Source of the DNA: SOIA01 sp964348015
GTDB taxonomy: Bacteria; Acidobacteriota; Aminicenantia; Aminicenantales; Aminicenantaceae
Length of the DNA: 64,000 nt
Reading direction: 5' to 3'
Assembly: GCA_964348015.1 (NCBI GenBank)
Contig: CAYGBC010000050.1
Span: 62,001 to 126,000 of the forward strand
Shown: positions 42,155 to 52,137 of the stretch, one piece after another
How the letters are laid out: each line of letters begins with the position of its first letter
How positions within the stretch are numbered: the first letter of the stretch is position 1
The notes under the pieces: generated by a model
What the model was told of the DNA's origin: nothing
Database searches by the model: none
Seen by the model: only the letters and a program-made list of their open reading frames with translations
Position numbers and translations under genes: made by a program

Positions 42155-43624
42155 ATGATGATCCGAGAGCCATTGATATTTGAGATCAGCGAGAAAGGAA
42201 AAAGAGCCTTTTTTCTACCGGAGATCGACGTCCCGGTAAAAAAGGGTATTCTTCAGAATCTTCCCCTGAGGAAAGAGATCAAGGGATTTCCCGAAGTTTC
42301 GGAAGTGGAAATCATACGGCATTTCACAAGGCTCTCCCGGACGAATTACAGCGTGGACGAGGGATTCTATCCGCTGGGCTCTTGCACGATGAAGTACAAT
42401 CCCAAGATCAACGAGAAGGTCGCCTCCATCCTGGGATTCACGGCCGCTCATCCGTGCGCTTCTTCTGACCTGGTCCAGGGAAGTCTCGAGATCCTCAAAA
42501 CTGCAGAAGAACTCCTGGCGGAGATCACAGGGATGGACGCCATCACTCTTCAGCCTTCTGCAGGAGCTCAAGGGGAACTTCTGGGCATGATGCTCATCCG
42601 GTCCTGTCTTGAAGAGAGAGGCAATCCGAGAAAGATCGTTTTGATTCCGGATTCTGCTCATGGGACTAATCCCTCGAGCGCTCATATCTGCGGTTACCGG
42701 GTTCAGGAGATCAAGTCCAACGAGCTGGGAACGATCGATGCGGACGACCTGGCCCAGCACATGACAGAAGACGTGGCAGCGCTGATGATCACCAACCCGA
42801 ATACGCTGGGCGTGTTCGAGGCGGATATCCGAAAAATAGGAGATATTGTCCATTCTCAAGGAGGATTCATCTACATGGATGGGGCCAATCTGAATGCGCT
42901 CATAGGCCTCTGCAGGCCTGGAGATATGGATGTGGACGTCATCCATCTCAACCTGCACAAGACTTTCTCTACGCCTCATGGAGGAGGTGGTCCCGGAGCG
43001 GGTCCTGTGGGAGTGAAAAAGGAACTTGAACCTTATCTTCCTGTCCCCGTCGTAGACAAAAAGGGAGATCAGTACATACTCGATTTTGACCGTCCGAAAA
43101 GTATCGGGAGAGTTCGCAGTTTCTTCGGGAATTTTTTAGTCATCGTGAAGGCGTTATCCTATATTTTATCTCTGGGTCCCTGCGGATTGAAAGAAGTGGC
43201 AGAAGTGGCTGTGTTGAATTCCAATTACGTGCGAAAGAGTCTTGAAAAGGAATATCATCTGAAATACACCACTCCGACTTATCATGAATGTGTTTTCTCG
43301 GACAAATTCCAGAGAGAATACGGTGTCCAGAACATTGATATCGCCAAGAGGCTCATTGACTACGGAGTTCATCCTCCCACGATGTCTTTTCCGCTGATCG
43401 TTCAGGGGGCCCTGATGACGGAGCCGACTGAAACCGAAAGCAAAAGAGACATGGACATGTTTATCGATGCGATGAAGCGGATCGCACAAGAAGCCAAAGA
43501 GAATCCCGAGGTTGTGAAATCAGCCCCGCACTCATCTTATGTCCGGCGTCTGGATGAGACGACCGCGGCCCGAAATCCTGTCCTGAGATGGGAGAAGAAC
43601 CGAGAGATTGACGAAGAAGCATAA
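42155..43624 (+). CDS. gcvPB: Glycine dehydrogenase (decarboxylating) subunit 2
   Basis: A 489-residue protein, the PLP-bearing half of the split P protein. The PLP lysine is in HLNLHKTFSTPHGGGGPGAG, and FYPLGSCTMKYNPKINE plus DSAHGTNPSSAHICGY are typical. The open frame continues upstream to 41912, overlapping gcvPA in another frame, but the ATG pair at 42155/42158, preceded by GAGAG, gives the usual N-terminus (IREPLIFEIS) and length. Full activity also needs a dihydrolipoamide dehydrogenase, which is not in this window. Confidence 0.95.
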   Translation: MMIREPLIFEISEKGKRAFFLPEIDVPVKKGILQNLPLRKEIKGFPEVSEVEIIRHFTRLSRTNYSVDEGFYPLGSCTMKYNPKINEKVASILGFTAAHPCASSDLVQGSLEILKTAEELLAEITGMDAITLQPSAGAQGELLGMMLIRSCLEERGNPRKIVLIPDSAHGTNPSSAHICGYRVQEIKSNELGTIDADDLAQHMTEDVAALMITNPNTLGVFEADIRKIGDIVHSQGGFIYMDGANLNALIGLCRPGDMDVDVIHLNLHKTFSTPHGGGGPGAGPVGVKKELEPYLPVPVVDKKGDQYILDFDRPKSIGRVRSFFGNFLVIVKALSYILSLGPCGLKEVAEVAVLNSNYVRKSLEKEYHLKYTTPTYHECVFSDKFQREYGVQNIDIAKRLIDYGVHPPTMSFPLIVQGALMTEPTETESKRDMDMFIDAMKRIAQEAKENPEVVKSAPHSSYVRRLDETTAARNPVLRWEKNREIDEEA

Positions 43625-43670
43625 AAGTTTCCACAATGTATGATAAAAAAAGTACAGGATCTGCCATACA

Positions 43671-44519
43671 ATGAGCATCCAGAACTTGATCATGAACCTC
43701 CAGAAATTCTGGGCCGAGCAGGGATGCTATCTGGCCCAGCCGTATGATCTTGAAGTGGGCGCAGGGACCATGACCCCTGATACATTTTTCAGGGTTCTCG
43801 ATCAAAGGCCCTGGAAAGTGGCCTATGTTCAGCCTTCTCGGAGACCCACGGATGGTCGGTACGGGGAAAATCCGCACAGAGTCCAGAAACACTTCCAGTA
43901 CCAGGTGATCATCAAGCCTTCTCCTCTGGATATTCAACAAATATACATAAAGAGCCTGATCTCGCTCGGCATCAATATTCAGGAACATGACTTGCGTTTT
44001 GATGAAGATGACTGGGAATCTCCCTCCATCGGAGCTTGGGGTGTGGGATGGCAGATCTTGCTCGACGGATTGGAAATCACTCAGTTTACGTATTTTCAGC
44101 AGGCCGGGGGAATCGACCTGTCTCCTGTGCCTGTGGAACTCACATACGGGCTGGAAAGATTGGAGATGTTCCTCGAAGGGAAAGATGACATCTATGATTT
44201 GGATTGGTCCGATGACGTCAGCTACGAGGATTTACGGTTTTTGGAAGAAAAAGAATTTTCTGAGTACAATTTTGGCCAGGCGGATATTCGGACGCTCAAA
44301 GAATCATTCCGTCTGAACGAAAGAGAGGCCCAACACCTCATCGATAAAGATTTGCTTCTTCCGGCTTATGACATGTGCCTGAAATGTTCTCATTTTTTTA
44401 ATCTTCTTGATTCCAGAGGAGCGATTAGCGTGACAGAAAGAGTGAAGATGATCGCTCTGATAAGGAATCTTGTGGGCCAGATCGCGCAGAAATATATATC
44501 CCGGGAGGAGGCGTCCTGA
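43671..44519 (+). CDS. glyQ: Glycyl-tRNA synthetase alpha subunit
   Basis: A 282-residue class II synthetase subunit of the bacterial alpha2-beta2 type, holding the catalytic core. LQKFWAEQGCYLAQPYDLEV, GAGTMTPDTFFRVLDQRPW, YVQPSRRPTDGRYGENPHR and LTYGLERLEMFLEG are diagnostic. It follows gcvPB by 46 bases and its stop overlaps the glyS start by one base (TGATG). Placement directly after glycine cleavage genes suggests coordinated use of glycine, though no regulatory element was seen. Confidence 0.95.
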   Translation: MSIQNLIMNLQKFWAEQGCYLAQPYDLEVGAGTMTPDTFFRVLDQRPWKVAYVQPSRRPTDGRYGENPHRVQKHFQYQVIIKPSPLDIQQIYIKSLISLGINIQEHDLRFDEDDWESPSIGAWGVGWQILLDGLEITQFTYFQQAGGIDLSPVPVELTYGLERLEMFLEGKDDIYDLDWSDDVSYEDLRFLEEKEFSEYNFGQADIRTLKESFRLNEREAQHLIDKDLLLPAYDMCLKCSHFFNLLDSRGAISVTERVKMIALIRNLVGQIAQKYISREEAS

Positions 44520-46597
44520 TGGAGTTCCTCCTTGAAGTTTTCACAGAAGAGATGCCCCCTTCTCATGTCAAAGCGGCTCTCTCGCAGCTCGATAAAAAAT
44601 TTCAGGATGAACTTTCGTCCAGTGATATCAATGCGAAAAAGATCGAGGTTTATGGAACGTGTCGGCGTCTCATAGTATCTGGAGACCTTGCGCCAAAACA
44701 GAAGGACAGAGAAGAAGAGCTCATCGGCCCTCCCAAAGCTGTGGCTTTCCGAGACGACGGCACACCCGCACCTGCGGCCAAAGGGTTTGCGAAATCACAG
44801 GGCGTAAAAGTCGGCGATCTTGAGGTCATTAAGACGGCTAAAGGTGAATATTTGGGGGTAAGAAAAATTGAAAAAGGCCGGCCGACTCAAGACATTCTCT
44901 CTGAGATGCTCCCCTCAATCATTTCCTCCCTTTCTTTTCCAAAAATGATGAGATGGGGAAGCAGCTCTTTCCGGTTTTCCCGGCCGATCAAGAACATCCT
45001 TTGCGTTTTCAACGAAAGGCCTCTTTCGTTTTCAGTCGCAGGTGTCACCTCCGGAAACTCCACGTGCGGGCATAAGCTGCATTCTCCCAAAAAAATAAAG
45101 GTCAAAACTTTCTCTGAATACAAAGCAGCGCTCAAAAAGATGAAAGTCGTGGTCAATCAGGAAGAAAGAAGACGGATGATCCTGAGCCAGATTGAACGGA
45201 AGCTGAAATCTCTGAATGCTGAATACTATCCGGATGAAGAGCTTTTGGAGCGTACGAGCTTTGATGTGGAGTATCCGTATGTTTTTCTTGGCGCTTTCCC
45301 GGAGGATTATTTAGACCTCCCGATCGAGGTTTTAAGCACAGCTATGAGAGAAGGCCAGAGATTATTTTCCGTAGTGAAAAATAAAAAGCAGTTGCCTTAC
45401 TTTTTGGGAGTGGCGGATGGATACAGGGATGTCAAGTCGCTCATCCAAAAAGGAAACGAGAGAGTGCTCAAAGCGCGGTTGGAGGATGCCAAGTTCTTCT
45501 GGTCTCAGGATCGAAGGACCGGCTTAAAAGGTCAAGTCAAGAATTTGGGAAGGATCGTATTTCAAGAAAAACTGGGAAGCTACGAAGACAAAACACTGAG
45601 ACTGAAAAAAATCGTGGCGTATTTGGCCAATAAGATTGACGCGCAAAAAGTAAAAAAACAGGTCGTTCAAGGGGCCGAGCTGTCCAAGGTCGACCTTCTC
45701 ACGGATATGGTGAGAGAGTTCCCCTCACTTCAGGGGAAAATGGGGGGGCTTTATGCCCGGGAAGAAGGGCATCCTGCACAAGTCTGGAAAGCCATCTATG
45801 AGCACTACCAGCCTGTGGCTTTGGACGATGAATCTCCATCTTCCCTGACCGGTTCCATCCTCTCCATTTCCGATAAACTCGACTCGATAGTCGGGGCTAT
45901 CGGCATTGGAATCCGGGTGTCAGGATCAAAGGACCCGTTGGGATTGCGACGGAACGCTCAAGGTATCTGCAAAGTCGTCCTGGATAAAAAACTGGATTTT
46001 CCTTTCTCCCGGTTGTTGGCTAAAGTGATCGATGTGTATGGATCTAAAATCCGCGAGCCAGAGACTCAAATCAAGGATTACTGTTTGGAATTTTTCTCCG
46101 GCAGGCTTCGGTATATTTATGAAAAACAGGGCTATCGGTACGACTTGATCAATGCGGCTGTCTCCGCAGGGATTGATAATATTTATCATTCATTCCTCAG
46201 GTTGAAAGCTCTGGACTCACTCAAGGACAGCCCGAATTTTGAGCCTCTGATCCTTATTTTCAAGAGGATCAATAATATTCTGCGGAATCAGCCTCCTTAT
46301 CGGGTTAACTCCGGGCTGTTTATAGAGAAAGATGAGAGGGAACTTCACACGACTTTCGGTATCATCCAGAACAATGTCCTTCCGTTGATCAAAAAAGGTG
46401 ATTTTTCCCAGGCGCAAAAAATCATTTTCAGGATAAGAACCCCGATCAATAATTTTTTTGACAATGTTCTGGTGATGGCTGATGAAAAGCGAATCAGGAA
46501 GAACCGTCTAGCGCTCCTTCAGGCCATCAACAAACTTCTCATTCAAGTCGCGGATTACTCTCAAGTCGTCATTGAAGGCCAGAATTCGTCAAAATAG
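44519..46597 (+). CDS. glyS: Glycyl-tRNA synthetase beta subunit
   Basis: A 692-residue tRNA-binding subunit partner of glyQ. It begins LLEVFTEEMPPSHVKAAL, contains IGPPKAVAFRDDG, AAKGFAKSQGV and MRWGSSSFRFSRPIKNIL, and in the middle the HD-like region ADLLTDMV-type sequence VDLLTDMVREFPSLQGKMGG followed by YARE. The C-terminal DALR-type region ends near 692. Full length for the family. The 117-base gap after it, before the convergent PilZ gene, holds only a weak GAGC/GCTC hairpin. Confidence 0.95.
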   Translation: MEFLLEVFTEEMPPSHVKAALSQLDKKFQDELSSSDINAKKIEVYGTCRRLIVSGDLAPKQKDREEELIGPPKAVAFRDDGTPAPAAKGFAKSQGVKVGDLEVIKTAKGEYLGVRKIEKGRPTQDILSEMLPSIISSLSFPKMMRWGSSSFRFSRPIKNILCVFNERPLSFSVAGVTSGNSTCGHKLHSPKKIKVKTFSEYKAALKKMKVVVNQEERRRMILSQIERKLKSLNAEYYPDEELLERTSFDVEYPYVFLGAFPEDYLDLPIEVLSTAMREGQRLFSVVKNKKQLPYFLGVADGYRDVKSLIQKGNERVLKARLEDAKFFWSQDRRTGLKGQVKNLGRIVFQEKLGSYEDKTLRLKKIVAYLANKIDAQKVKKQVVQGAELSKVDLLTDMVREFPSLQGKMGGLYAREEGHPAQVWKAIYEHYQPVALDDESPSSLTGSILSISDKLDSIVGAIGIGIRVSGSKDPLGLRRNAQGICKVVLDKKLDFPFSRLLAKVIDVYGSKIREPETQIKDYCLEFFSGRLRYIYEKQGYRYDLINAAVSAGIDNIYHSFLRLKALDSLKDSPNFEPLILIFKRINNILRNQPPYRVNSGLFIEKDERELHTTFGIIQNNVLPLIKKGDFSQAQKIIFRIRTPINNFFDNVLVMADEKRIRKNRLALLQAINKLLIQVADYSQVVIEGQNSSK

Positions 46598-46714
46598 ACA
46601 CCGAACTTCAAGCAGAAGATTCAGTCAAAAAGTGAGAGCGGTTGTTGCTCTAAACCTCGAGTCGAAAATCAATTCGAAATTTTAAGGGGGGATGAAGTGT
46701 TTTACGCGCCGCGT

Positions 46715-47194
46715 TCAGGAATCGATCTCATACTTCGTGATATCAGATTCAGCGGACGCGAATTTGTGCTCCAATTCCATCAGCTTAACTAATAATCCGG
46801 GATAATTTTTACCTTCACCTTCTCCATACGGGTTGAATTGCACGCCCACTTTGCAGGTTTCCTTATCATCCTTTGTGGACAGCCAGCGAACCTCTCCTGT
46901 GAGCGTAAGAGGAGTCCTTTCACCAGGGATAAGAATTTTGATAATAATGTCTGAGTTTATGGCCGGAAATTTCTTGCTGGAGCACTTGATTCCTCCACAG
47001 CTGATGTCCAGCAAAGGACAAAATTCTTCGTCCCATTCCACATCTTTTTCTTTCTCTTTGGGGAGAATTTTCCCGAGAGCAATACTCACAGTTGCCCCAG
47101 GCACCTTGAACCGCCTGCAGACTCTTCTCTCTGTTCCTTTAGGTTCAGTCGTCGCTTTGGGCTTTGTCTGCTCTGTCGTTTTTTTTTCGCTCAT
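46715..47194 (-). CDS. PilZ domain protein with Lys/Thr-rich N-terminus
   Basis: A 159-residue protein. The first 20 residues are polar and low complexity (KKTTEQTKPKATTEPKGTE), followed by the PilZ motif ERRVCRRFKVP and then a long strand region with DISCGGIKCSS, the D/NxSxxG motif, fully conserved here. LTLTGEVRWLS and CKVGVQFNPYG complete a PilZ barrel, so cyclic di-GMP binding is well supported by motif. It is unrelated in sequence to the PilZ protein at 9749 beyond the domain. It stands alone between glyS and the TonB receptor gene. Confidence 0.8.
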   Translation of the reverse strand: MSEKKTTEQTKPKATTEPKGTERRVCRRFKVPGATVSIALGKILPKEKEKDVEWDEEFCPLLDISCGGIKCSSKKFPAINSDIIIKILIPGERTPLTLTGEVRWLSTKDDKETCKVGVQFNPYGEGEGKNYPGLLVKLMELEHKFASAESDITKYEIDS

Positions 47195-47615
47195 GTGAAA
47201 AGAATTTTTAAGATTTTTTTGTGTTTGTTTCTGCAGCTATTTTTGTATTTTTTCTCGCCCGCTTTCCTTAAAAAAGTATATTTTCTCCCCGATCTTATCA
47301 GCCGTATACACTATATCAAATCCGCCTAAAATGTCAAAAACAATCTCTTGAGTTTTAGTGAATGAGTTGATGAAGGTCTTAATTTTTTTTGATTGATAAA
47401 TACTCCGGGCTGTGATATTAATTATAAAATTTCTGAGGTGCAAGGGAGTAGAAGACGGAAAATATCCATTGAATTGTGCAAGAAGGATATTCCTGTCCTT
47501 CCCGAAAAATGGATGAGTTTAACGTTGAAATGTCTTGGAGGTACGAAATCCCGCACAGAAAGAGCCAATCCAGAGTTTTATGATATGGGAAAAATTTGAC
47601 TTAGGAGGGAGATAA
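47195..47615. other. Intergenic region, 421 bases, between divergent genes
   Basis: AT-rich. A candidate plus-strand promoter (TTGATA 47393-47398, 17-base spacer, TATTAA 47416-47421) would serve the TonB receptor with a leader near 190 nt. Short frames here have no recognisable product. Nothing else was identified. Confidence 0.4.
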
Positions 47616-50396
47616 ATGAGAGTAATTTTAAAGCGAGTTTTCATTTTCTCAGTCTGTCTGTTTTGGGTTGTTTCCCTTTTTGCTTCAGAAACAGGTGAGA
47701 TCAAGGGAAAGGTGACCGACGAGGAAAAAGAATCTCTTTCTGGAGTGAAGGTCACAGCGAGAAGTCCGAGTCTTCAAGGGGTGAGAAGTGTTTCCACGGA
47801 TAAGAATGGGAATTTTAAGTTTCCTTTGCTCCCTGTCGGAACGTATTCACTCACTTTTGAGCTTTCCGGGTTTGAAAAAGTCACACAAACAGGATATGAC
47901 GTACGCCTGGATGTTTCGATTCACATTGAGGTTGAATTGAAAATTGGGATAGTCACGGAGGAGATCGTTGTTGTTGCCGAGACACCTTTGATAGACAAAA
48001 CAAAGGCGGATACGAGTTATCGAATGAACGCGGATGATCTGGCTCGAACTCCCATTCAGGAGAGAACAATTCAAGAGATAGTGAGATATGCGCCGGGAGT
48101 TACAGGTGTGAGATCAAATACCGTAGAAGGAACGGGCACTGGGCTGCCCAGCTTTAGAGGAGAAGGCGAAGAGGGGAACAACTGGTTGGTCGATGGCCTA
48201 TCCACAAGAGGAACAAGAAAAAATGATCCAGGTGTGGCCATCAATTTTGATTCCTGGGAAGAAATTCAGATTATTTCAGACCCGTTTGAGCCTGACATGG
48301 GGCATTCTCTGGGAGGAATAATCAATATCGTCACAAAATCAGGAGGAAATGAGTACCACGGAGAAGTGGGCGCTTTGATACGAAACCGGCATCTGAGAGC
48401 GGATAGAAAAGACCAGTTATCCGTTGTTTCTCAACCGAATACGTCGATTCATCAATATTTTGGCAATCTGGGGGGCCCGATTGTCAAGGATAAACTCTGG
48501 TTTTTCGTTTCTGATAATTTTCATAGAACCGGAGATCAAACTGACGCGGAAAGCATAGGATGGCTGAATATTCCCTCCGGGGATAGGGGGCTCAACACGA
48601 ATAATCTATTCGGTAAAATTACATTCACTCCGCATAAAAGCCACACCTTTTCTCTCAGCGGAACTCTGGATAAGTTCTTAAGCCAAAACGGAGGAATCGG
48701 TCTTCCTGAAACATTCACGAAAACTGTCTATACTGATTATTCCTACCGGATCAATTACAGGGGAATTATCGATCAAAACACTTTCATTGAAGCGGCATTT
48801 GGTCAGTCGGACCGGGATTCAACAATAAAGCCTCTGGATGAAGACTATGGCCCCGCAAGGTATTACTGGCAGGATATCGGCCAGTACACGAATAATGCGG
48901 AGGGAGACAGAATCACCAAAGAAGGCAGGACTGATTTTAATGTCAGATTTACGAAATATGTCTATTTAGGAGGTCTTGGAGATCACCAATTCGGAGCTGG
49001 CTTCTCTTATTATAGAAATTATGTTGATGACAGTAACCGATGGACAGGCCTTGATTTTGATGCCTGGCCAAATAATGGATTTGATAATGGCGTTGAGATC
49101 ACCTGGGCGTCTCCAGGCGTACCAGTCCAACTCACAGAGTACGGAGTTCGTGATATCAGCAACGTCACGAGAGGATTTGGCTTATATATCAAGGACAGGG
49201 TTACTCTTGGCCGTTTCACGTTAATGTTGGGTCTAAGAACAGAGACTCAAAAGGTGTATAACGATGCGGGAGAGGTCTCATGGAGCTGGGGATTAGGTGA
49301 TTTTCTCTCTCCACGTGTTTCACTGGCCGTTGACCTTCTCAACAATGGGAATAACATCCTGAAATTTGGCTTTGGTCAATTCACCAATCCCGTCACAACA
49401 CGACTTATGGAGTTCTTCAATACACAAGGAGGATTCAATTTTAGAAATTACACTTGGGCTGGAGGAGTGGATCCCACTGACGCTGAACTGCAGGATTCAG
49501 CGAACTGGGCGTTTGCTTTTGAACAGAGTGCTGCGACAACTCCTTACGACATCGACTCAGAATTAAAGCCAAATAGAACCACCAAGTTTTTATTGGAATT
49601 TGACAGACGTTTTGGATTCAACTGGACGTTTAAAATCAGAGGTGTCTATTCTTACGCCAGAAACATAACAGAACTCATTGGCATTTATGATCCAGTGACA
49701 ATTGTCTATTTCTTCCTGACGAATTTTGAACTGAAGAAAAGGGATTATAGAGCCGTTGAGTTAGAATTGCAGGGGAAGATCTCGGATAAACTTATGCTTA
49801 ACGCTTTCTACACATGGTCTGAGGCAAAAGGAACAAGCCCCGGTCAGTTTGAATATGGCGATTGGGGAGGGACAACAGGAAATCTTTACGAGGCCGGTGT
49901 GTTTGGAGATCATGCGAATGCGCCAGAAGGCAGTTTTTGGAAGCCCATTCTAGATTCTTTTTTTGGGGGTTTGGGTGGAAGAGGAATTGGAGATGAAGGC
50001 TGGTATGGTTTCTTGCCTTACAGCGTGGATCACCAGGCTAAAATTCTGGCGACTTATTTAGCTCCGTATGATTTTGTCATTCATGCCGGTATCGAATATC
50101 TTTCGGGGTATCACTGGGAGAAGAAAGGATTGTCCGCAGGATACGGGGATTTTTACCTTTTTCCAGAAGGACGCGGGGGAAGAACAACTCCTGCGCATTG
50201 GTATGTGGATTTATCAGTGGCAAAAGATTTTTCACTGCCTCAAGGCCTTGTCCTGGGCGTGAGATTGAATATTTTCAACCTGCTCAACAGCCAGAAACCT
50301 GTTTCCTTTGTGAAAGCCGATACGGCGCTGTTCGGAGAAGTGTGGGCCAGACAGCTTCCTCGCTGGCTGCAGTTCCAGGTCACGTTGAAGTTCTAG
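47616..50396 (+). CDS. TonB-dependent outer membrane receptor with N-terminal CarboxypepD_reg domain
   Basis: A 926-residue protein. A signal peptide (residues 1-25, VFIFSVCLFWVVSLFA) is followed by an Ig-like carboxypeptidase regulatory domain (ETGEIKGKVTDEEKESLSGV onward, to about 105), a plug domain at about 115-245 (RTPIQERTIQEIVRYAPGV, GGIINIVTKSGGNEYHGEVG) and a 22-strand-type barrel to a C-terminal phenylalanine (LQFQVTLKF), the usual outer-membrane insertion signal. Ligand unknown; such receptors in related lineages take up siderophores, glycans or peptides. TAGGAGGGAG lies five bases before the ATG. No paired SusD-like gene follows. Confidence 0.9.
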   Translation: MRVILKRVFIFSVCLFWVVSLFASETGEIKGKVTDEEKESLSGVKVTARSPSLQGVRSVSTDKNGNFKFPLLPVGTYSLTFELSGFEKVTQTGYDVRLDVSIHIEVELKIGIVTEEIVVVAETPLIDKTKADTSYRMNADDLARTPIQERTIQEIVRYAPGVTGVRSNTVEGTGTGLPSFRGEGEEGNNWLVDGLSTRGTRKNDPGVAINFDSWEEIQIISDPFEPDMGHSLGGIINIVTKSGGNEYHGEVGALIRNRHLRADRKDQLSVVSQPNTSIHQYFGNLGGPIVKDKLWFFVSDNFHRTGDQTDAESIGWLNIPSGDRGLNTNNLFGKITFTPHKSHTFSLSGTLDKFLSQNGGIGLPETFTKTVYTDYSYRINYRGIIDQNTFIEAAFGQSDRDSTIKPLDEDYGPARYYWQDIGQYTNNAEGDRITKEGRTDFNVRFTKYVYLGGLGDHQFGAGFSYYRNYVDDSNRWTGLDFDAWPNNGFDNGVEITWASPGVPVQLTEYGVRDISNVTRGFGLYIKDRVTLGRFTLMLGLRTETQKVYNDAGEVSWSWGLGDFLSPRVSLAVDLLNNGNNILKFGFGQFTNPVTTRLMEFFNTQGGFNFRNYTWAGGVDPTDAELQDSANWAFAFEQSAATTPYDIDSELKPNRTTKFLLEFDRRFGFNWTFKIRGVYSYARNITELIGIYDPVTIVYFFLTNFELKKRDYRAVELELQGKISDKLMLNAFYTWSEAKGTSPGQFEYGDWGGTTGNLYEAGVFGDHANAPEGSFWKPILDSFFGGLGGRGIGDEGWYGFLPYSVDHQAKILATYLAPYDFVIHAGIEYLSGYHWEKKGLSAGYGDFYLFPEGRGGRTTPAHWYVDLSVAKDFSLPQGLVLGVRLNIFNLLNSQKPVSFVKADTALFGEVWARQLPRWLQFQVTLKF

Positions 50397-50425
50397 ACAA
50401 TTTTGTTAGATACCTATATGAATGA

Positions 50426-52093
50426 CTAGCGGAGTGTGCCTTCGTAATGCGCCGTAAGCTGGCGTTTCCTCACATCTTCTGGTGTGTAGGAGGGCAAAAG
50501 AACCGGAGTGATAAGGTCTGTTTTGATACGGGCTTTCTTCAGCTCATTCTCATAATCTGCGATGTGCTGGAGAGTGAGCGGTCCCAGTCTTACGGATTTG
50601 ATGTATTCTGAGGCAAAAATTCCAGCCCGCCGTCCGAAGACATTGTAGTCCAGAACCGAATTGCCCATCAGGCGGTTACGTCCATGCACTCCTCCCGTGG
50701 CTTCTCCTGCGACATACAGGCCAGGAATATTGGTTTCGCATCTATCGTTGATCTCGATTCCGCCGTTCTGGTAGTGCAGCGAGGGATAGACGAGCATCGG
50801 TTCTTGTGTGATGTCAATCCCGTAGCGAATAAACTGGCGGTGCATGGCTGGAAACTGTTTGTTGATGTAGCCTTCTCCCTGGATCATTTCGATCAGCGGG
50901 GAATCCAGCCAGACTCCGAGGCGACCGCTCGGGGTTTCGATACCGTTTTTTTTCTCCAGGCATTCTCTGATGAATGCGGAACTTTCCACATCTCTGGGCT
51001 CCCGCGGGAAAACGAAGAGCTCTCCATGCCTGTTGAGGGGCTGGCCTCCAGCTCCTCTGATTTTTTCTGTGATCAAGAAGCCTGCGATCTGTTCGGGAAA
51101 GACCGATCCGGTCGGATGGTACTGAACTGAATCCATGTACATGAGTTTGGCACCGGCCCTGTAAGCCATGATCAAACCATCTCCAGTGGCTCCGTAGTGA
51201 TTTGTGGTGTCGAATCCTCTGATATGGAGCCGTCCGTATCCGCCTGTTGCGATAATCGTGGCTTTGGCTTTGACGGTGAAATATTCTTCTGTTTCGAGAT
51301 TGTACAGGACACCCCCGCCACATTGACCTTTGCTGTCCAGGAAGAGTTCGATGATCGGCATAAATTCGAGGACCGTGATTTTCTCTGGATGGTTTCGGAC
51401 TTCATCCATCAATGTCCGCATGATGATCGCGCCTGTGTAGTCTCGGCAGGAATGCATTCTTTTTCTCGAGGTCCCACCTCCATGGAGAACTTGGAGAGAA
51501 CCATCTTCCAGCTTATCCCAGACAACACCCAGATCCTCAAGCCATTTCACCACTTCAGGGCCATCTTCAGTCAGAGCACGAACAAGCTCAGGTTTATTAT
51601 CAAAATGACCGCCTCCGATCGCATCCAAATAGTGGCGGGTCGGGGAGTCCTGGGCAGTCACGGCGGCCTGCATGCCTCCTTGAGACATCATCGAGTTCGC
51701 ATCGCCGAGTCTGAGTTTTGTCGATATGATCGATTTCGCGCCCTTCTGCATGCCGAGAATTGCGGCGGCACAACCGGCACCGCCTCCGCCAATGATCAGG
51801 ATATCCGTTTCATAATCAGGCTTTGTCAGATCGAACAGGTCGGGTTTGATCCTGGAGTGAGACTCCAACATGTCTGCGACTTCTGTGGTGAGCTGCTCGC
51901 CTTTATTCGGGCCGATCCTGACTTTGCGTCGGGCATCCGGTTTGTAGTCGGGATGGAATTTATTCAGGACTTCCTCCCGTTCTTCGGCACTCATAGGAGG
52001 GAACACGGGTTTTCCCGATTTTTCAAGCTCAAACCTTTTGTTGCGTGTTTGGGCGACTTTTTCGAGTGATGGTTTCATGTATTCTGGGTACAT
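50426..52093 (-). CDS. Fumarate reductase / succinate dehydrogenase-like flavoprotein
   Basis: A 555-residue FAD protein. The dinucleotide motif is IIGGGGAGCAAAILGMQKGA near residue 100. Substrate-site segments include DSVQYHPTGSVFPEQI, TEKIRGAGGQPLNRHG, HYQNGGIEI and GEATGGVHGRNRLMGNSVLD, as in SdhA/FrdA. The histidine that binds FAD covalently in membrane-bound complexes is not in its usual place (SMMSQGGMQAA), so FAD is probably non-covalent. No membrane anchor gene is present. The gene follows the FrdB-like gene by 44 bases and ends the operon. AAGGAG lies seven bases before its ATG. Confidence 0.85.
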   Translation of the reverse strand: MYPEYMKPSLEKVAQTRNKRFELEKSGKPVFPPMSAEEREEVLNKFHPDYKPDARRKVRIGPNKGEQLTTEVADMLESHSRIKPDLFDLTKPDYETDILIIGGGGAGCAAAILGMQKGAKSIISTKLRLGDANSMMSQGGMQAAVTAQDSPTRHYLDAIGGGHFDNKPELVRALTEDGPEVVKWLEDLGVVWDKLEDGSLQVLHGGGTSRKRMHSCRDYTGAIIMRTLMDEVRNHPEKITVLEFMPIIELFLDSKGQCGGGVLYNLETEEYFTVKAKATIIATGGYGRLHIRGFDTTNHYGATGDGLIMAYRAGAKLMYMDSVQYHPTGSVFPEQIAGFLITEKIRGAGGQPLNRHGELFVFPREPRDVESSAFIRECLEKKNGIETPSGRLGVWLDSPLIEMIQGEGYINKQFPAMHRQFIRYGIDITQEPMLVYPSLHYQNGGIEINDRCETNIPGLYVAGEATGGVHGRNRLMGNSVLDYNVFGRRAGIFASEYIKSVRLGPLTLQHIADYENELKKARIKTDLITPVLLPSYTPEDVRKRQLTAHYEGTLR

Positions 52094-52137
52094 CGGATAC
52101 TCCTTATAATGACACAGTGATATTCATTTTTTCGATA

